Shown: positions 32,840 to 37,500 of the stretch, in pieces
How positions within the stretch are numbered: position 1 is the stretch's first letter
How the letters are laid out: every line of letters begins with the position of its first letter
DNA from: Neocallimastix lanati (nom. inval.)
Taxonomy: Eukaryota; Neocallimastigomycota; Neocallimastigomycetes; Neocallimastigales; Neocallimastigaceae
Reading direction: 5' to 3'
Assembly (NCBI GenBank): GCA_016946835.1
Contig: JACVTC010000086.1
Coordinates: 350,001-387,500, forward strand
DNA length: 37,500 bases
Notes under the pieces: model-generated
Told to the model about the DNA's origin: nothing
Database searches by the model: none
Seen by the model: only the letters and a program-made list of their open reading frames with translations
Position numbers and translations under genes: made by a program

Positions 32840-35412
32840 TTTTATTTTTTATTTTTTATATTTTATGTTTTACTAAATAAATAAAAGAAATTTAAAAATT
32901 TTGAATGGTTGAAATTAATTTAAGTTGAATAGAATTAATATAATTACAATATATTACTATAAATAGAATCCATATATTATTTATAATTGATGGAGAAATA
33001 TTCAAAATTTTATTATTTAAAAAAAAATTTATTATCATTATTATTTCAATATCTTTATATATATATTCCTTTTCTTTTTTTACTATTATTATTATTATTA
33101 TTGATTTATAGTTATGTAATTTATAATATTTCTTAACTCTTTCAATATTACTTTCTTTATGATTTTTTTTATTATTTCTATGCAAAAATGGAATGATATA
33201 AAGTAGGAAAAAAAAAAAAAAGGTTTAAAGTTTTTTATTCATATTTAAATGAAATGAATATAAAACTTTAAACTTTTATTATTATTAAAATAAATAGTAA
33301 TAAAGTTTCAGAGGAATACATTTAAAATTAGTTAATAATAGCCTTTGTAATAGTTGATGTTGCGTGTGATGAGAAAAAAGAATGATACTTTTGGCTTTTA
33401 TATAATTATTTAATTATCTATAATTTTATTATTAATTTATTATTTTTTTTTAATTATTACTTTTTAATTAACATTTATTAATATTAATACTATTATTATT
33501 TATTATTTATTATTTATTATTTATTATTCAATTATTTATTATTTATTATTTATTATTTATTATTTATTATTTATTATTGTTTTCGTATTAGATAAAAACT
33601 TTTCTTTTTCTCTTTTTTTCTCTTTTTTTTTTTGTTCATTACAGCATGACTTATTTAAAGGTTTAATGACAAAAAAAAATTATTATATTTAATTTAAATA
33701 ATTAAAATTTTCTTTATTACTAATTTATTCCATAATATAAAAAAAAAAAAAAGAAAAAAATGTGACATTTTTTCCTTTTTTTTATTTTCTTATTTTTTTA
33801 TTTTTTTATTTTTTTTTATTTTATTTATTATTTAAATTTTAATAAATAATTTATTTGATTCAATTGTAATTATATACCAATAATATATTATTATCTATCA
33901 AATGATTCAATTCATTATCAACTGAAAAATGAAATGGAAAAAAAAAATTAATTTTCATTTTATTTTTATATTTAATTTCAATATATTTACTTATATATAA
34001 GAGTATATTTATGAATATATATTAATATATGTTAATATATATTGATAAATATATTATTTAATTATATCTAATTTTATTTTTTATTAAAAAAAAAATGTTT
34101 GGTAAAAAAAACAATAATAAAAAAAGAATATAATAAAAAAAAGAACTTTTAATAAAAAAAGAACTTATAATAATAATAAATAATAATAATTGAATAGTAC
34201 TATTTAATATAATATTTAATAATAATATTTAATAATAATAAATCATAAATAATAATAAATAATAATGATAATAAATTTATATTTATATATTATATAATTA
34301 TAAAAAAAAAAAATAATAATTTTTTGGATACTTTCTATAATTAAAAATCTTAAATAATAAAAATAAGGAACTGATAAATAATAAAAGTAAAAACCTATCA
34401 TTAATAATTAACAAATAATCATTTTTGTTGTTATTATTATTATTATTATTAGTTTTATATTATATTATTATTAGGATTAAAATAATTAATTAATTAATTA
34501 TTTTATAGAACGTTTTTTTTTTTTAATATATTTTAATTTTTTAGATAGATGATAGGGGAAAAATTATTTTATTCTCTTATCGAATACTCTTTCTTCTTAA
34601 TATATTTTAAATATAATATATTGATAATAAAAAAAAACAATTTATTATATTAAAAAATATTTATTATATTAAAAAATATTTATTATATTAAAAAAACATT
34701 TATTATATTTATATTATTAATATTTGTTCTTTTTATATATATATATATTTTATTTTATTTTATTTTAGTAATTAAATAATACTTTTATTTTTATTTTTTT
34801 TTTTTTCCTTGTTGATTTCTTTCTTCAACATTTAAAATATATATATATATTTATATTTAATTATTATTTATAATTAAATAATTGTAAATAGGTTCCAGTT
34901 AAAGCAAAAAAAAAAAATAAAATAAAGAAAAAAAAATAAAAAAAAAGTTTCATACAAAAATTATATATATATATGTACATATATATATATACAAACTAAA
35001 GGGAAATTAGTTAATATTCATTATCTTTGGATATAATATATATATTCGTACTCTTCCTTTTTTTTCAGCATTTTAAACAATTCGTTTTTTCATCATAATA
35101 AATTAATAATAAAAGAAAAAAAATTTTTTTATTCTTACAGTAGTATTATTTTAGTTTTTCTAATAATTAAATGAAGATTAATATAAATTATACAATTGTA
35201 TTAATATAGAACAACAACAGCAAAAAAAAATAAAAAAAATAAAAAAATAAAAAAAAAAAAGTAAAATAAATAAATAAATATTAAAATACTTTGACAAAAT
35301 AAAAAGATATAAAAAAAAAAAAAAAAAAAAAAAAGAAAAGATAAATTAAAATCAAATAAATAAGTATTAATAAATATTCAAACAAAGAAAAAAGAAAAAA
35401 GTTAATATTAAT
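32301..35412. other. AT-rich DNA upstream of the PQ-loop gene, no gene seen
   Basis: No coding frame stands out on either strand. Visible items: (TA)n near 32808-32836, a short stretch of the ATTATTT heptamer at 33498-33580, a TTTATTATATTAAAAAA unit repeated at about 34640-34710, and A-runs near 35310-35334. TTTTTTTTCAG at about 35058-35068 could be a 5' UTR splice acceptor for the next gene. The final 200 bp are A-rich, as is usual before fungal starts of this base composition. Confidence 0.55.
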
Positions 35413-37500
35413 ATGGGTTTCGGTTTCGGTCTCGGGGTTGATTGTATCTGTGACCCTGCAGTAAAAGAAGGATATAATTATGTAAAGTGGATTGGTGTCA
35501 TTTTCGGTAATGAAACTATTTAAATAAATATATATATTATTACATTACATAATTTAGAAAAATAAATTGTTTCAAAAATCTTTAAGAGTAATTTAGAAAA
35601 ATAAATTGTTTTAAAAATCTTTAAGAGTATAAATAATATTGAAATTTTTTAATAAAGATTAATTAAGAAAAATATATATATTAAAGAACTATATATTATT
35701 TTTCGATATATGAATTGAATTGAATTTTATTAATACATATTATGAAAATTTTTAAACTATTTTTTAAAATAATAAACATTATTTGTATAATTACTAAATT
35801 AATATTAATAGCAATTATAAAAATTTTGATAAAATTTTTCAATAATAATAATATTAATATTTTATTTTAAAATATATATATATATAAGAAAAGTTAAGAT
35901 ATATTATTATTATTTTATAATTAGTGTAATTAATAATATTTTATTTAAAAAAAGGAAAATATTAATATTTTACAAATATTTTCTATATTTTATAGGTGAT
36001 TGTATCTATACCCCATTAGAAAAGTTCAGTTATTATGCAGGAGTTATTTCTATTGTCTTTTATTTCATTGGTATAAAAAAATAAAATAAAATAATAATAC
36101 AATACAAATAATTTTTTTACTAACATTTATTATTAAATTTTATATTCAAAAATATAAAAATTGAAAAATAATAATGCATAGCTTTCTATCCACAGATCTA
36201 TGAAAACTACAGAAGAAAAAGTACCGATGGGTTGTCTTTACTTTTAATTATTATTTGGTTCATTGGAGATTTTGGTATTAAAAAAAAAAAAAAAAAATGA
36301 AAAAAAGATATTAAATCATAGTTTTTAATATATCAATAATATTTTTAATAAAAATATAAAAATTCTATATTCTAATACTATATATAATATATATATTTCA
36401 TATAATACTTATTTACATTATATACATATATGTAACTATAAAAAAAAAATCAATGAAAAATAATGGAAAAAATAAAAAATAAAAAAAAAATAAAAAAAAA
36501 ACTTTAATAGCTAATTATATTGGTACTGTTTTAACTGAACAATATCCAATTCAAAAAGTGGTTGGTATTTATTTCGCATTAATGGAAATTATCATTATAG
36601 GTCAATATATATATTATAAATACTTTTACAAGAATTCAAATAGTCGAGGTAATGGGGAAAATCAAGAACCAAATGAATATGATCGCTTAATTGTTAAAAC
36701 GGAAGGTGGTGAGTCTAATAATCCAAAAGATCTTAATATTTCTTCCCCTCAACATACTTATGAAACGTTTAGTGATATTCAAAAATCACCTATTAAACCA
36801 CCATTAGATCCTGTAGATGCCACAGACGGTACTCCAAAAGTTAATATTGAAGAAATTTCCACCTCTTCTTCAAAGAATCCATCAGATCCTACTATAATTA
36901 ATAATAATAATAATAATAACAAAGATAATGAAAGTGGATCTCTATCAAGTTTGTTTATTTCAAAAGGTTTTAAACCTTCTTCTTTTGATAATGAAACTAT
37001 AAAAGTTACTACTGAACCAAAATCACAATCCCAACCACAACCAGAATTAAAACCAGAATTAAAATCATCCCAATCCAATGAAAAATATGAAACTCTTGAT
37101 GAAATTAGTCAAAAACAGCAAGAAGCTCAAACTCAAGCTCAAACTCAAGAACAAATTAATGAAGTACCAATTTATAATATTACTACAAATATAAATAAAG
37201 ATACCCATGATAATGCTTTCAGTGCTTCCGTCAGTGGTTCACTTTCTCAAGTCAACATGAGAAGTACGAAGAAGGAAAGTCAAGAAATTTTAGTGACAAA
37301 TACTGAAGATGAAGTAGAAGAAGAAGGTGAAAAAAGTAGAGAATCTCTTTACGAAGATAGTAGTAAGGAAGTAAGTACCTTAAGTTTAGATACAAAGGAT
37401 GAAGGTGAAGACGGTGAAGGTGATGAAGAAGAGGAAGAAGGAAGTCATCCTAATGAAAGTTTAAATCGAAGTGAATCCTCTCTTAATAAGGGTAAGAAGA
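35413..37500 (+). CDS. PQ-loop vacuolar amino-acid transporter homologue (Ypq1/SLC66A1-like), 5' part
   Basis: Exons 35413-35506, 35996-36070, 36182-36274 and 36511 to the window edge join without stops to at least 417 residues. Residues about 44-125 match the first half of Ypq1/PQLC2-type exporters of cationic amino acids from the vacuole or lysosome: YYAGVISIVFYFIAFYPQIY (PQ at 60-61), ENYRRKSTDGLSLL, WFIGDFANYIG, then VVGIYFALMEIIIIGQYIYY. These give about three membrane helices and one PQ-loop repeat. From about residue 130 to the edge the protein is hydrophilic, rich in Ser, Glu, Asn and Gln, with an Asn run, QAQTQAQTQ and a Glu/Gly-rich acidic end. This loop is far longer than the one in yeast Ypq1 (about 308 residues in total). 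The second PQ-loop repeat should lie beyond the edge. The start is the only in-frame ATG before exon 1's conserved C-D/GDC segment. Confidence 0.9.
35507..35995 (+). other. intron 1 of the PQ-loop gene (489 bp, phase 1)
   Basis: GTAATG...TTTTATAG. Removing it joins a single G to GTGATTGT and continues the frame as VIFGDCIYTPLEKF. Unspliced, the frame stops five codons later. It contains a 39-bp tandem duplication with one mismatch (35551-35589 and 35590-35628). Confidence 0.85.
36071..36181 (+). other. intron 2 of the PQ-loop gene (111 bp, phase 1)
   Basis: GTATAA...ATGCATAG. The join restores IAFYPQIYENY, placing the intron four codons before the signature PQ pair. A competing AG, the CACAG inside CTATCCACAG, would delete the motif. 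Confidence 0.85.
36275..36510 (+). other. intron 3 of the PQ-loop gene (236 bp, phase 1)
   Basis: GTATTA...TTTAATAG, with long A runs. The join gives WFIGDFANYIGTVL, as expected for the helix after the PQ-loop. All three introns interrupt after the first base of a codon. Confidence 0.85.

Noticed and set aside
36779-37078. 99-residue minus-strand frame
   Set aside because: It is a shadow of exon 4 of the PQ-loop gene, which reads continuously on the plus strand with conserved exon joins.

Overview
The window is extremely AT-rich eukaryotic DNA. Intergenic sequence is dominated by A and T homopolymers (several over 30 bases), AAT/ATT trinucleotide arrays, an AAATAAT heptamer array and short minisatellites. 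The few genes stand out as GC-richer islands. The two convincing host genes are fungal in character: an intronless UDP-glucose 4-epimerase and a vacuolar-type PQ-loop transporter gene with short AT-rich GT..AG introns. Together with a Ty1/copia LTR retrotransposon and an endonuclease-bearing LINE, this fits an anaerobic gut fungus (Neocallimastigomycota) best. Dictyostelids have similar base composition, but as far as I recall they lack copia elements. The assignment is inference, not proof.

Layout. 1-114 holds a possible 3' end of a gene entering from the left, followed by a 21-bp perfect hairpin. 957-1711 is a broken or intron-containing gene that I cannot identify. 3340-3615 is an open 3'-terminal exon or gene fragment whose 3' flank is duplicated about 1.2 kb upstream. 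From 3.7 to 18.3 kb I find no gene, only low-complexity DNA with notable repeats: a poly(T)/(AAT)n duplication, a 45-bp minisatellite, about 119 uninterrupted ATT units, a heptamer array of about 41 units, and two long perfect hairpins. 18376-19521 is the intact epimerase gene. 19.5-20.8 kb holds its 3' flank and two tandem duplications.

From about 20.8 to 29.7 kb is a transposon graveyard. A decayed LINE (about 21.7-24.4 kb) keeps its endonuclease and C-terminal Cys/His segment but has lost the reverse transcriptase and ends in A44. Only 27 bp beyond that tail starts an old copia element (24422-29710) with both LTRs, a candidate primer-binding site and a polypurine tract. Its gag start and RT/RNase H read on +, but the zinc knuckle, protease, integrase and spacer between them read on -. 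This indicates an internal inversion of about 2.2 kb. The RT itself is interrupted by a tiny poly(A)-tailed insert flanked by a 15-bp target-site duplication, and its tail resembles the tail of the neighbouring LINE.

29.7-35.4 kb is again low-complexity DNA, with a possible orphan exon near 30.24 kb and the AAATAAT heptamer array in the opposite orientation. 35413-37500 is the 5' part of the PQ-loop transporter gene: three phase-1 introns, then a long acidic inter-repeat loop that runs off the right edge.

The two host genes have no evident functional link. I found no tRNA, rRNA, CRISPR array or bacterial-type operon, and nothing I would defend as a new biological system. The most informative observations concern the rearranged copia element and the micro-insertion inside it.
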